From Legionellales bacterium (lineage in GTDB: Bacteria; Pseudomonadota; Gammaproteobacteria; Legionellales; Legionellaceae), in assembly GCA_027449905.1 (NCBI GenBank), contig DAIDKT010000110.1:1-36181 (forward strand): 36,181 bases of DNA. Direction: 5' to 3'. Under the pieces are notes generated by a model. It was given only the letters and a program-made list of their open reading frames with translations, searched no databases and was not told where the DNA came from. The stretch's first letter is position 1. Each line of letters opens with the position of its first letter. A program made the position numbers and the translations under genes. Below are positions 1-7,887 of the stretch, piece by piece.

Positions 1-111
1 TTTTCTGACTTTACAGAAGCCATCCTTGGATTTTTTGACAATATCGGCTTGTACTTAGACATTATGAGGTGCCGCATTAATGATAATTTTCAACGCTTAA
101 AACTTGCATAG
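1..111 (+). pseudogene. C-terminal end of an IS630-family transposase (cut by window edge)
   Basis: Frame 1 is open from the first base to the TAG at 109-111 and encodes 36 residues. They include AILGFFDNIGLY and INDNFQ, which resemble the C-terminal tail of IS630-family transposases (typically an ILGFF-N-I stretch followed by a TDNF motif near the end). The catalytic DDE core would lie to the left of the window, so it cannot be judged whether the gene is intact. The assignment rests on a short tail only and is moderate. No inverted repeat of the element could be identified between its stop and the next gene at 177. Confidence 0.5.
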
Positions 112-176
112 TTCGCATCTTCAGGTCCGATGGGTATATAATGAAAGGGTGATTGTACTTTATAAGGAATTGAGTA

Positions 177-386
177 ATGACTTTATTAAATTTAATTATT
201 CTGATTGTCATAGCGGGTATTGTACTTGGCCTTATTAACGTATACATTCCAATGGCACCCATGATTAAGAGCTTGTTGAATGTGTTGGTGTTTATTGTGT
301 TATTTATCTATGTGTTGCAATTTTTTGGTATTATTCACGTTATTATGCCGTATCCGGTCATGCTTACCATGGTAAAAGGCACATGA
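177..386 (+). CDS. Small hydrophobic membrane protein, Thivi_2564-like
   Basis: A 69-residue protein, almost entirely hydrophobic, with two predicted membrane spans (about residues 4-24 and 33-53) separated by a short segment containing NVYIPM. The pattern of a short membrane span, N-x-YIPM, a K-x-LLN-V helix and then FFG resembles small membrane proteins annotated as Thivi_2564 family in Legionella and related gammaproteobacteria; their function is not known. The start ATG has an AAGGA 11 bases upstream, and a TATAAT-like hexamer lies at 137-142, so it probably has its own promoter. It lies between the transposase remnant and the hairpin upstream of fabI. Confidence 0.65.
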   Translation: MTLLNLIILIVIAGIVLGLINVYIPMAPMIKSLLNVLVFIVLFIYVLQFFGIIHVIMPYPVMLTMVKGT

Positions 387-401
387 TGAGTGGTTCCGGC
401 T

Positions 402-489
402 CTGAAAGCTTTCGCAAATACGCATGAACCCATCGATGGAGCTCTCCATGCGGACGCTTGTTGCACGGGTGGTTTGCGAAAGCCTTCAG
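402..489. repeat. 88-bp imperfect palindrome upstream of fabI
   Basis: A 17-base arm at 402-418 (CTGAAAGCTTTCGCAAA) is the reverse complement, with one mismatch, of 473-489. Inside it lie a further nested pair, CGCATG at 421-426 and CATGCG at 447-452, and the palindrome CCATCGATGG at 430-439, so the whole segment can fold on itself. It ends 43 bases before the fabI start. It could be a small non-autonomous element or a structured leader or terminator between the two genes; the sequence alone does not decide. No U-run follows either arm. Confidence 0.6.
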
Positions 490-532
490 GAAGAATGGGT
501 ATCGACATGATGGGATAACAAAGGGTGGTTAT

Positions 533-1300
533 ATGATTGTCGATCTGACAAACAAAAAAGGTCTGGTACTGGGCATTGCGAACGAGGACAGTATTGCATA
601 TGGTTGTGCGGAAAAGTTTCGTGAAGCCAAGGCCGAGCTTGCAACGACCTATCTAAATGCAAAAGCAGAACCTTTCGTGCGCCCTGTGGCCTTGAAATTG
701 AAGTCTCCTATTATTCTCCCCTGTGATGTTCAAAAAGAGGAGGAGCTCGTTGCTTTGTTTGATGAAATCAAAAGCAAATGGGGTAAGCTTGATTTCATGT
801 TACATTCAATGGCATTTGCTTCTAAAAGTGATCTTGAAAATAGATTGATTGATTGCAGCAAAGAAGGATTTATGCAAGCGATGGATATTTCATGTCACTC
901 TCTCATTCGGTTGTCAAAGTATGCTGCTCCTTTGATGAAAGAAGGAGGTAGTATTCTAACGATGAGTTACTACGGCGGTCAAAAAGTCATATTCAACTAT
1001 AATTTAATGGGCGTGGTCAAAGCGGCGCTAGAGGCAACGGTTCGTTATCTTGCACATGAATTGGGTCTTCAAAATATAAGGGTAAATGCAATTTCACCAG
1101 GCCCGATAAAAACGCGTGCTGCGTCCGGAATCCCACATTTTGAACAATACATTGTAGCGGAAAAAGAGCGCTCGCCTTTGCATCGCTTGGTTGATATTAA
1201 ACAAGTAGGGAATCTAGCGGCATTCCTGGTTAGCGACGCAAGCATGGATATCACCGGACAAGTGATGTATGTTGATTCAGGCTCTTCAATTATTGGATAA
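533..1300 (+). CDS. fabI: Enoyl-[acyl-carrier-protein] reductase (NADH), FabI
   Basis: FabI reduces trans-2-enoyl-ACP to acyl-ACP, the last step of each fatty acid elongation round, in the cytoplasm. The 255-residue product is close to the ~260 usual for the family. The N-terminal nucleotide-binding segment has the FabI-type G-I-A-N-x-x-S-I-A-Y-G loop (residues 14-24). The active site has the FabI arrangement S-Y-Y-G-x6-N-Y-N-x-M-G-x-x-K, placing Tyr146, Tyr156 and Lys163 at the same numbers as in E. coli FabI. ISPGPIKT and AASGI follow. An ATG at 533 gives the proper family N-terminus (MIVDLTNKKG) behind a GGTGG; the frame remains open further upstream, but that part comes from the adjacent palindrome. 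Neighbouring genes are unrelated, and a repeat element follows immediately after the stop. Confidence 0.93.
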   Translation: MIVDLTNKKGLVLGIANEDSIAYGCAEKFREAKAELATTYLNAKAEPFVRPVALKLKSPIILPCDVQKEEELVALFDEIKSKWGKLDFMLHSMAFASKSDLENRLIDCSKEGFMQAMDISCHSLIRLSKYAAPLMKEGGSILTMSYYGGQKVIFNYNLMGVVKAALEATVRYLAHELGLQNIRVNAISPGPIKTRAASGIPHFEQYIVAEKERSPLHRLVDIKQVGNLAAFLVSDASMDITGQVMYVDSGSSIIG

Positions 1301-1305
1301 GTCTA

Positions 1306-1450
1306 GGGTCTGTTGACAATTCGTCCTGCGGCTTGCCGATCCGCCATGAACTATTTCTGTGTAATTAGCTTTCGCATAAAGCAAGATCTCTGGATCTTGC
1401 GAAGAAGTCGCGAGACGTCGGTTTTCAAAAGATGAATTGTCAACAGCCCC
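1306..1450. repeat. MITE-like element, family A copy 1 (TGTTGACAATTC ends)
   Basis: A 145-bp non-coding segment bounded by 17-base inverted ends: 1306-1322 reads GGGTCTGTTGACAATTC, and 1434-1450 is its reverse complement with one difference. An internal perfect palindrome of 8-base arms sits at 1381-1400. A second copy with the same ends and a similar right half (GATC-GCGAA-AAGTCGC-CGTCG) lies at 16771-16922. It occupies the gap between the convergent fabI and hydrolase genes and could act as a bidirectional terminator-like structure. No clear target-site duplication is visible. Confidence 0.75.
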
Positions 1451-1497
1451 AGTTTTTTAAGATAATATAAAATTTATTGAAAACACGCGCTGAAGGT

Positions 1498-2550
1498 TCA
1501 ACTGCCGCAGGATGATGGCCCTAGCGATGCATGTTTGAAAAAAAATGATAGTGCTTTAACAATCGTTATCACTTCTCGAACTATTTTTGTGCTCAATTGG
1601 ACGTTGCCGTGATCTAACAAATGCGTAATTGCCGCATAATGTGGCGCTGTCATTAGGCCTTTAACTAGCTCGTGAATACATTCGGTAGGAATGACGGGGT
1701 CTTTATGACCGTGCAGCAAGCAAACAGGGGTTGTAACAAGATTTAACTTTGGCCGAATTTCAAGTGCTTCTATTTCTTTTTTTAGCTTGCTACAATGCCG
1801 TTTAATTTTAGTTGGACTGAGTGCCGTTTTAATCAATTTTTTTTCTTGACTTGATAAATGCTGGATGTCCTCATCAGACAAACTCTCATTTGCTTCAATG
1901 CGTATAAATAATGTAGAAAAAGCTTGAAACAAATTAGGAGTCAGTTCATTTGTTTGGTGCAAAAGCACATGATAAATAACCAAAAGCGCGAATGGATCCT
2001 CTGGTGGATATTCGAGCGCCATCCTCACGATTTGAACAAATGAATGGCTGCTACCAATACAGCAAATACTATTAACCATTGGTTTAATGGTTTCTTCGGT
2101 TATTGCTTCCAGGCATAAAGTACCATCTAAACAAGGCGCAATAATTGAAAACGGTTTTTGGATAGATTTAGAAAACCAAGTTAAAAAATAGATAATATGA
2201 CTCAATGACTCAGGATGAATCAACCGGTTTGCGGTCATAGAAAAATGAGGCAAATAGACATCATAACCTAATTTTGAAATTACATTGGCTAGCTGTTGAA
2301 CACGTTTGTCGTTATTGCCATCTCCATTTAAACTGTGAAAAATTAATATAATATTTTGATTTTTCTTTTTTTTCCTAGAAAGCATATATTTCAACGAGAA
2401 AGGTGCATTTTTAGGGCAGCTGACTTCGAGCAAATGCAAGGGCATGTTTTTTTTAAGGAAAAGTCCGATGAGGAGATAGCATGCTTGTAGGTTGAATTTA
2501 GCGTTTTTTAACCAAAATCCTTTGATTTTTTTTAACATCCAGAACTCCAT
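1498..2550 (-). CDS. Alpha/beta-hydrolase fold protein with altered nucleophile elbow
   Basis: The 350-residue protein has a hydrophobic stretch near the N-terminus (about 22-32) and a basic patch (59-63), then an alpha/beta-hydrolase core: strand and oxyanion loop LIFHSLNGDG (69-78), a nucleophile-elbow position at 136-144, the acid loop LLHGHKDPVIP (Asp284) and the catalytic-histidine loop LLDHGNVQ (His314). At the elbow, where G-x-S-x-G is expected, the sequence reads A-P-C-L-D, so a cysteine (Cys140) replaces the serine, or the enzyme is inactive. The substrate is unknown. The ATG at 2548-2550 is the longest start; the ATG four codons later (2538) has a better-placed GGAG and may be the real one. 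It is convergent with fabI, with family A element 1 between them. AT-rich runs of A/T in the 5' half encode the KKKK segment. Confidence 0.7.
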   Translation of the reverse strand: MEFWMLKKIKGFWLKNAKFNLQACYLLIGLFLKKNMPLHLLEVSCPKNAPFSLKYMLSRKKKKNQNIILIFHSLNGDGNNDKRVQQLANVISKLGYDVYLPHFSMTANRLIHPESLSHIIYFLTWFSKSIQKPFSIIAPCLDGTLCLEAITEETIKPMVNSICCIGSSHSFVQIVRMALEYPPEDPFALLVIYHVLLHQTNELTPNLFQAFSTLFIRIEANESLSDEDIQHLSSQEKKLIKTALSPTKIKRHCSKLKKEIEALEIRPKLNLVTTPVCLLHGHKDPVIPTECIHELVKGLMTAPHYAAITHLLDHGNVQLSTKIVREVITIVKALSFFFKHASLGPSSCGS

Positions 2551-2647
2551 CCCGGTCTCTAAATCCTCATGTTTTAATCTAACATGTTTTTTCTAATATT
2601 TCATGGCTTTCATGCTGGTTAAGCATGTGTCCACTACCCAATTAGTT

Positions 2648-4762
2648 TTAAACTAACTCCTTCGTTAATACCTGAAGAATAGCTTTTTTGGTTTCCATCA
2701 TAACGGATAAGAGTTGTGTGTATAAGGGTTCTAGAAGGCTTTTTTGGCCTTGTTTACAGGCCCGTTCCAAATATTGACAGGCAAATTGCATTTTGAATGT
2801 TCCGCAATACATGGCTCCTCCCTTTAGTTTGTGCGCGAGTTTTTCAATGGCATCCCAGTTTGTTTCTGAAAAAGCGTTTTCTAGCAACGTAATATGATGT
2901 GGAATATCCTGTTGAGCCATGAGGGATAACATTTCACACAGCAAATTTTGACTTCCCAATCGTGTTTGTGCATGCTTGATATCAATGAGAGGCTGTTTGT
3001 CTAATTTGAACAGATTGGGTAATATTTTTGAGGGTTCTTCTGCTGGTTCTGCTATTTCAGCTTCATATATCTTTGATTTCTTTTTACAAAATCGATGAAT
3101 AATGGCCAACATGACGTCTAACTGTATCGGCTTCAAATAGACAGCATTCATACCTGCATCGATACACGCTTGCTTTGCCTCAGCCTGGGCATGTGCAGTT
3201 AGTCCAATAATCGGGATGGGTGACAACTGATTTGCTTTTTCCCATTCACGAATTTTATGGGTTAGATCGCTACCACTGAGTCCAGGTAAACCCACATCTG
3301 TAATGATTAAGTCATAGTTGTGATTGGTTGCAAGCTCTAGGGCCTTGATACCATCCATGACGGCGGTGAAATGGCACCCGGCCTTGGTTGCTATCAGCTC
3401 AACAATTCGTAACGCAATGGTGTTGTCTTCGACCAATAGCAGCTGTGGACTATCTGCGGACGGGGGTATCAACCTATCAGGCATATTTATTTGATTCTTT
3501 TGCTCTTTTTTCGGATGAGCAATACTAATTTTGTCATTAGAATGGGCCGGTACATATATATCAAAATAAAAAGTCGTTCCCTGATTCGGATGACTGGTAA
3601 ACGATAACTCCCCACCAAGCATGGCAACATATGATTGAGCAATATGTAACCCGATGCCATGACCTGAATAAACGCCCTCATAAGATGAACTACCCCGAAA
3701 AAAGCGAGTAAATACCTCTTTCTGATGCTCGATTGGAATACCAATACCACTATCTATGACTAAAAATTGTAGTTGAATTGTATCATTTTCAGTTCCCAGA
3801 TATTTTACCTGTAAAGTCACATGCCCTTTTTCAGTAAACTTGATTGAATTTCCCAAGAGATTTAATAAAACACGATGAAGTTTGGTTCGATCACAGCAAA
3901 CAAATTGTGGAACTAAATTGTCTATTTCAACGTTCAGTTCAATACCTTTAAGTAGCGTGGTTGGGCGTTCTAATCGCATGATTTCATCTATGCATAACAA
4001 CAGATCAAAAGGCTCATCATACAAGCACGACTCTCCGGAGCTTTCCGATGAAACCACGTCTAAGATCCCAGTCAGCAAGCTTAAAAGCTGCTCACCACTC
4101 TCATTGATCCACTTTGCATAAAGCTTATGCTCTGGGTCGGTGATACTTTCTTCAAGGAATTTAGACATCCCGACAACACCACAAAGCGGGGTTCGGATAT
4201 CATGACTCATGTTTGCTATGAATGCTGTCTTGGAGCGATTTGCTTCTTCAGCACGTTCTTTAGCCAGCACCAGTTCAACTTCAGCTCTTTTTAACTCAGT
4301 GATGTCAACCGACACCCCCAGAACGCCAATTACTTCATTTTGAGAGTTGCGTAAGGGTACTTTTTGTGAAAAATATATCCCATCACCATTGGCCATGGTC
4401 GCATACTCAATTTTGGACTCGGAAACGCCACTCTCCATGACCATCGTATTTAAAATATCAAGTTCTTCAGCTTGATCTTTCCATGGTAAGTCTGCATTCC
4501 TCAATCCGACAATTTGTTGTCTACTAGATAACCTAGCTTGCTTTGCTTGAATCTCATTGCAACCTAAATAAACATTATTTCGATCTAACCAATAGACATG
4601 TCCTGGCATTAGCGATAGAATGTCTTCATAATATTGTCGAGTCTGTTGCAATGATTCTCGATATAGCGCCTCTTTCGTATCAAGTATTTTTTTCAGTTCA
4701 GCAATCTCCTTGTCCTTTGGAGTGAACGAATTTTCTTCATCTTCTGGTTTGGTTTTATCCAT
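2648..4762 (-). CDS. Cytoplasmic PAS hybrid sensor histidine kinase (HisKA-HATPase-REC-Hpt)
   Basis: A 704-residue multistep phosphorelay kinase. Domains in order: a charged coiled region (about 15-45), a PAS/PAC sensor (about 45-158, starting ILSLMPGHVYWLD), a short coiled linker, HisKA with the phosphorylated His187 in ANMSHDIRTPL, HATPase with N-box Asn305 (NLLGNSIKFT), G1 box Asp337-SGIGI and a glycine-rich G2 box (HGIGLHIA), a receiver domain (440-560) with acidic pair E445/D446, acceptor Asp489 and Lys543, and a C-terminal Hpt domain with His644 in AHKLKGGA. The layout resembles ArcB but no membrane segment is visible, so the signal is probably intracellular. All phosphotransfer residues are intact. 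No partner response regulator is encoded nearby. It is divergent from the cyclodipeptide synthase-like gene at 4905, separated by 142 bp. Confidence 0.9.
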   Translation of the reverse strand: MDKTKPEDEENSFTPKDKEIAELKKILDTKEALYRESLQQTRQYYEDILSLMPGHVYWLDRNNVYLGCNEIQAKQARLSSRQQIVGLRNADLPWKDQAEELDILNTMVMESGVSESKIEYATMANGDGIYFSQKVPLRNSQNEVIGVLGVSVDITELKRAEVELVLAKERAEEANRSKTAFIANMSHDIRTPLCGVVGMSKFLEESITDPEHKLYAKWINESGEQLLSLLTGILDVVSSESSGESCLYDEPFDLLLCIDEIMRLERPTTLLKGIELNVEIDNLVPQFVCCDRTKLHRVLLNLLGNSIKFTEKGHVTLQVKYLGTENDTIQLQFLVIDSGIGIPIEHQKEVFTRFFRGSSSYEGVYSGHGIGLHIAQSYVAMLGGELSFTSHPNQGTTFYFDIYVPAHSNDKISIAHPKKEQKNQINMPDRLIPPSADSPQLLLVEDNTIALRIVELIATKAGCHFTAVMDGIKALELATNHNYDLIITDVGLPGLSGSDLTHKIREWEKANQLSPIPIIGLTAHAQAEAKQACIDAGMNAVYLKPIQLDVMLAIIHRFCKKKSKIYEAEIAEPAEEPSKILPNLFKLDKQPLIDIKHAQTRLGSQNLLCEMLSLMAQQDIPHHITLLENAFSETNWDAIEKLAHKLKGGAMYCGTFKMQFACQYLERACKQGQKSLLEPLYTQLLSVMMETKKAILQVLTKELV

Positions 4763-4786
4763 AGTTCACCAATATGAGATAATATA

Positions 4787-4799
4787 GTATGATGCATAC
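4787..4799. promoter_or_regulatory. Short palindrome in the divergent kinase/CDPS intergenic region
   Basis: GTATG-ATG-CATAC is a perfect 5-base dyad in the 142-bp space between the divergent genes starting at 4762 and 4905. A related half, GGTGCAT, follows about 10 bases later. It could be an operator serving one or both genes. This is only a candidate: a 5-base dyad in AT-rich DNA is easily found by chance. Confidence 0.2.
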
Positions 4800-4904
4800 C
4801 AATTTTAGGTGCATGATTATAAACCATATTTTACAATGTTAAAATAGTGTCAAGAAGAACAAAATTAATTCTTAAAATGGTGACCAACCGATAGGCTAAC
4901 AAAC

Positions 4905-6305
4905 ATGGAAACAACGAAAACGAAAACAAAAATAAAAGGTCCTCAGGATGGAATCCTACGTGCGAAGCGTATTCATGGAAGTTCTGGCGAGTTCTCAACT
5001 TCGGTGTCGGAAAAAAAACCAGTTGGTTTATTGCTTCTCAGTATTCACGGTAATCGTCGGTGTCAAGGGGAGTATCTTGCCGCCTTATTAGAGTTCGCGA
5101 TGAGCTGCTATAATAAAGTTGAAGTCCTCATCACAGACGAGCCACATTCCAACAATTGGCGCGGTCTGACCATCAGTCCAGAGGAGCAAGTAGAACTGAT
5201 TGCAAAGGCCAAGCTCCAAGGCGATCAGTATCTGGATGAAAATCTTCCTTATCTCTTATCCCCTATCAAAAGACGTATTTCGAGTTTCAGTGTAAGCCTG
5301 TTTAAATTCAATTTTCCAAATAAATCGGATTGGATTTCAGCCATGAATGCCAAGACAAGTGAATATAACCTACCTATCCAATTTTTTCGCTGGCAGCAAT
5401 GGATAGCAAGCTCAGAGTTTTATTCAAAAAATCGAGAAGATATTACCAGTTTATATCAGAGTAGCCCCGTTTTAGAAGAGGCCTTGACCGACAGCGTAAC
5501 TGCTCATATAAAGGCAGTTAAAAGTCGTCCCTTTCATCCGATGGATTCCGCCTTGATTGCATTGACGGATGAAAATCAAAGAAACGATCTTCTAATAATT
5601 CGTTCACGGGGCTACCTTAAAACTGAATGTCCAGCTATTTATTATATTGCAGCTAAACATGAGGTTAATGACATCATTTATCCAGGTAAACAACCCAAGA
5701 TTTTTAAAGTAAGCCATGATTTTTTTATTCGAGAGATCCTAGATGAATCTGCTCATCCGCTGGCATTGAAAGTCGATAATCCTGAGTATGTCGCCAATTG
5801 GGTCAGCATAGACTTTGAACGAGAGAGGTTGGCTCATTCGCCGATACAATTTGACCATGGTCCTGTGAATCCAGCGGCTGTAAAAAATACAAAGATACCG
5901 GGAGACAGGAGTGTCTTTAGTCCACGAATTGATCCCAAATCAAGAGGGTTGAGTTTGTTTTTGCCAGAAGAAACCTTACAAAACACCTCACGATTTGAGG
6001 CAAGGACTTCTTTGCGTCGCACAAAATCGTGCCCCCCACCGATTGAAGCCATTAATACTAATAAGAGTGAAACTCGCTATGACCTTGAGAAATTTGGGTT
6101 TACAATTGATCCTCAAGAGCCATTAACAAAATTTTATGTTGTTCTCCCGATTCAAATGGCTCCTGGGATGAAAATGCTTTTACTAGAACAAATAAATAAC
6201 GCCATCCTGCTTAGCATGAGCAGCATGCCAAAGACTCGATATCTGGAAGATTTTCCAGTTGAAAAAATGCCTGGCGGCAGATCTTCGTTTGGTTCTTCTT
6301 TTTAG
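4905..6305 (+). CDS. Cyclodipeptide synthase-like protein (XYP-type) with C-terminal extension
   Basis: I read this 466-residue protein as a member of the tRNA-dependent cyclodipeptide synthase (CDPS) family, which joins two aminoacyl-tRNA-borne amino acids into a diketopiperazine. Seen in the sequence: a strand ending in the candidate catalytic serine (LLLLSIHGN, Ser46), a helix, then VEVLITDEP-x3-N (72-84), a KAKLQGDQYLDEN segment (101-113) like the CDPS A-x-x-x-G-x-x-W/Y-L region, Tyr237 and Glu241 four apart (SRGYLKTE), and Tyr259-Pro260 (IIYPGKQP). In AlbC the matching residues are Ser37, Tyr178, Glu182 and Tyr202. Tyr-Pro in place of Tyr-His marks the XYP subfamily, which I recall from Rickettsiella and Fluoribacter. 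CDPSs are usually 200-300 residues; here about 190 more follow after residue 275, partly Ser/Pro/Arg-rich, without a recognised domain. No tailoring oxidase is adjacent. Amino-acid specificity cannot be read. The start ATG lacks a strong Shine-Dalgarno site. Confidence 0.68.
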   Translation: METTKTKTKIKGPQDGILRAKRIHGSSGEFSTSVSEKKPVGLLLLSIHGNRRCQGEYLAALLEFAMSCYNKVEVLITDEPHSNNWRGLTISPEEQVELIAKAKLQGDQYLDENLPYLLSPIKRRISSFSVSLFKFNFPNKSDWISAMNAKTSEYNLPIQFFRWQQWIASSEFYSKNREDITSLYQSSPVLEEALTDSVTAHIKAVKSRPFHPMDSALIALTDENQRNDLLIIRSRGYLKTECPAIYYIAAKHEVNDIIYPGKQPKIFKVSHDFFIREILDESAHPLALKVDNPEYVANWVSIDFERERLAHSPIQFDHGPVNPAAVKNTKIPGDRSVFSPRIDPKSRGLSLFLPEETLQNTSRFEARTSLRRTKSCPPPIEAINTNKSETRYDLEKFGFTIDPQEPLTKFYVVLPIQMAPGMKMLLLEQINNAILLSMSSMPKTRYLEDFPVEKMPGGRSSFGSSF

Positions 6306-6331
6306 GTAGATGCTTTGTATCTATTCACCAC

Positions 6332-6360
6332 AAATCTTGACGCCCGGTAACGTCAGATTT
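6332..6360. repeat. Stem-loop downstream of the CDPS-like gene
   Basis: AAATCTTGACG at 6332-6342 pairs with CGTCAGATTT at 6351-6360 (one bulged T), with an 8-base loop. It lies 27 bases after the stop at 6305. No T-run follows on the plus strand, so it is not a classical intrinsic terminator, but it could protect or end the transcript. The remaining bases up to 6526 show nothing recognisable. Confidence 0.4.
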
Positions 6361-6526
6361 GGGTTCAGGTTGAAAGCAAAGATTTCTTAAAAAGCGCAGC
6401 AAACATCGGTATGTGAGCATCTTTCAGAAAAATTTTAGTTTAAGATGCGCCAAATATGGCATTTCCTTGAAAGGTGCTGAATAGTTACAATGCTTTACAT
6501 ATGCCGTAGCATTCGATTTGGGCTAT

Positions 6527-6544
6527 AAAAACCTCAGATAGGTT
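6527..6544 (-). terminator. Weak candidate intrinsic terminator after mnmE
   Basis: Just beyond the mnmE stop, reading on the minus strand, AACCT and AGGTT form a 5-base stem with a 5-base loop, followed by TTT. The stem is short, so this is a weak candidate for the end of the rpmH-to-mnmE transcript. Confidence 0.3.
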
Positions 6545-6546
6545 GC

Positions 6547-7887
6547 CTATTTCCCAATGCAAAAATTGGAAAAAATTTCTCCAAGTAAATCCTCAGAAGT
6601 AAACTCCCCTGTTACTTCACTTAACACCTGGTGGGCCAGACGTAAATCTTCAGCGAGTAATTCCCCGGCCCGATGGGTCTTTAATTGACTCTGCCCCGAC
6701 AGGATCAAGTTTTTTGCTTGGTTTAATGCCTCAATATGTCTTCTGCGAGCTAAAAATTGGCCCTCTGTCGGTTGAAAACCGACGACCTCTTTTATTTTAT
6801 TAATTAAACTAGGTATTCCTTTGCCGGATTTGGCAGATATCAAGACATCATGCTTTGATAGCAAGTGGGTGAGCGGGTTTTTTAAGGTATCAGCTTTATT
6901 ATAGATGCGGATAACTGGAACTTGTGCTGGCAATTTTGCTGCGATTGAATCATCGAGTTCTGCATCATGTTCATCTACGTTAGCATCGATCACAAGAAGT
7001 ACGCAATCTGCCAAACCTAATTCATGCCAGGCGCGTTTAACCCCTTCTTGCTCGACAACATCATGGCATTCTCTTAAACCAGCAGTATCAATGATGTGCA
7101 TCGGAATATCATCAAGGACTATATGCTCACGGATCACATCGCGCGTGGTTCCGGCAAGCTCAGTGACAATGGCAACATCTCGCCCGGCCAGCTGATTGAT
7201 GAGAGTTGATTTTCCAGCATTGGGGCGACCCGCAATCACTACGGATAATCCTTCTCGGATAATGACCCCTTGCGTGGCGCTTTGCTCGAGTGCAAGTAAG
7301 TCCGCTAGAATATCACTTAACTTGGCTGCAATTTTTCCATCATTTAAAAAATCAATTTCTTCCTCTGGAAAATCGATTGCCGCTTCAACATATAAGCGTA
7401 ACTGAATCATCTGCTGATTCAGGTGATCAATTTTTTGGGAAAAAATGCCCTGCAGTGACTTGATTGCCATTCTTGCGGCAGTTAATGAAGAGGCTTGAAT
7501 GAGATCGGCAATCGCTTCTGCTTGCGTTAGATCAATTTTATCATTCAAAAAAGCTCGCTCTGTAAATTCCCCGGGTTTAGCAACCCTCGCTCCATGGACC
7601 AGGCATTGTTGTATGAGTTGATCAAGGACAATAGGTGAGCCATGACACTGGATTTCAATGATATCCTCGCCAGTAAACGAATGCGGGGCTTTAAAATACA
7701 GCAGAATGCCTTCATCGATGAGCTCACCGGTTAAATCATAGAAAGCACCGTAATGGGCGAAACGGGGGGTTAGTTGATTACGCGCCGATATTTTTAAACC
7801 GAGTTCATAAGCACGCGGTCCGGATAGTCGAATGATTCCAACCCCACCGCGTCCGGGTGGAGTGGCAATGGCGACAATGGTGTCCAT
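6547..7887 (-). CDS. mnmE: tRNA-modifying GTPase MnmE (TrmE)
   Basis: MnmE works with MnmG to add the (carboxymethyl)aminomethyl group to the C5 of wobble uridine in certain tRNAs. The 446-residue product has the N-terminal folate-binding domain (1-~118, starting [20 protein letters not shown]), a helical domain containing the inserted Ras-like G domain with P-loop GRPNAGKST (220-228), the switch G-T-T-R-D, DTAG (267-270) and NKAD, and it ends in the diagnostic C-I-G-K with the functional cysteine four from the end. It starts directly after the yidC stop (7888), so it is the last gene of the rpmH operon. Its partner mnmG is 9 kb away on the opposite strand in this window. Confidence 0.97.
   Translation of the reverse strand: MDTIVAIATPPGRGGVGIIRLSGPRAYELGLKISARNQLTPRFAHYGAFYDLTGELIDEGILLYFKAPHSFTGEDIIEIQCHGSPIVLDQLIQQCLVHGARVAKPGEFTERAFLNDKIDLTQAEAIADLIQASSLTAARMAIKSLQGIFSQKIDHLNQQMIQLRLYVEAAIDFPEEEIDFLNDGKIAAKLSDILADLLALEQSATQGVIIREGLSVVIAGRPNAGKSTLINQLAGRDVAIVTELAGTTRDVIREHIVLDDIPMHIIDTAGLRECHDVVEQEGVKRAWHELGLADCVLLVIDANVDEHDAELDDSIAAKLPAQVPVIRIYNKADTLKNPLTHLLSKHDVLISAKSGKGIPSLINKIKEVVGFQPTEGQFLARRRHIEALNQAKNLILSGQSQLKTHRAGELLAEDLRLAHQVLSEVTGEFTSEDLLGEIFSNFCIGK

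Noticed and set aside
458..532. Longer fabI start giving 25 extra residues
   Set aside because: The extension comes from the palindrome and following bases; the ATG at 533 gives the exact family start and numbering of active-site residues.
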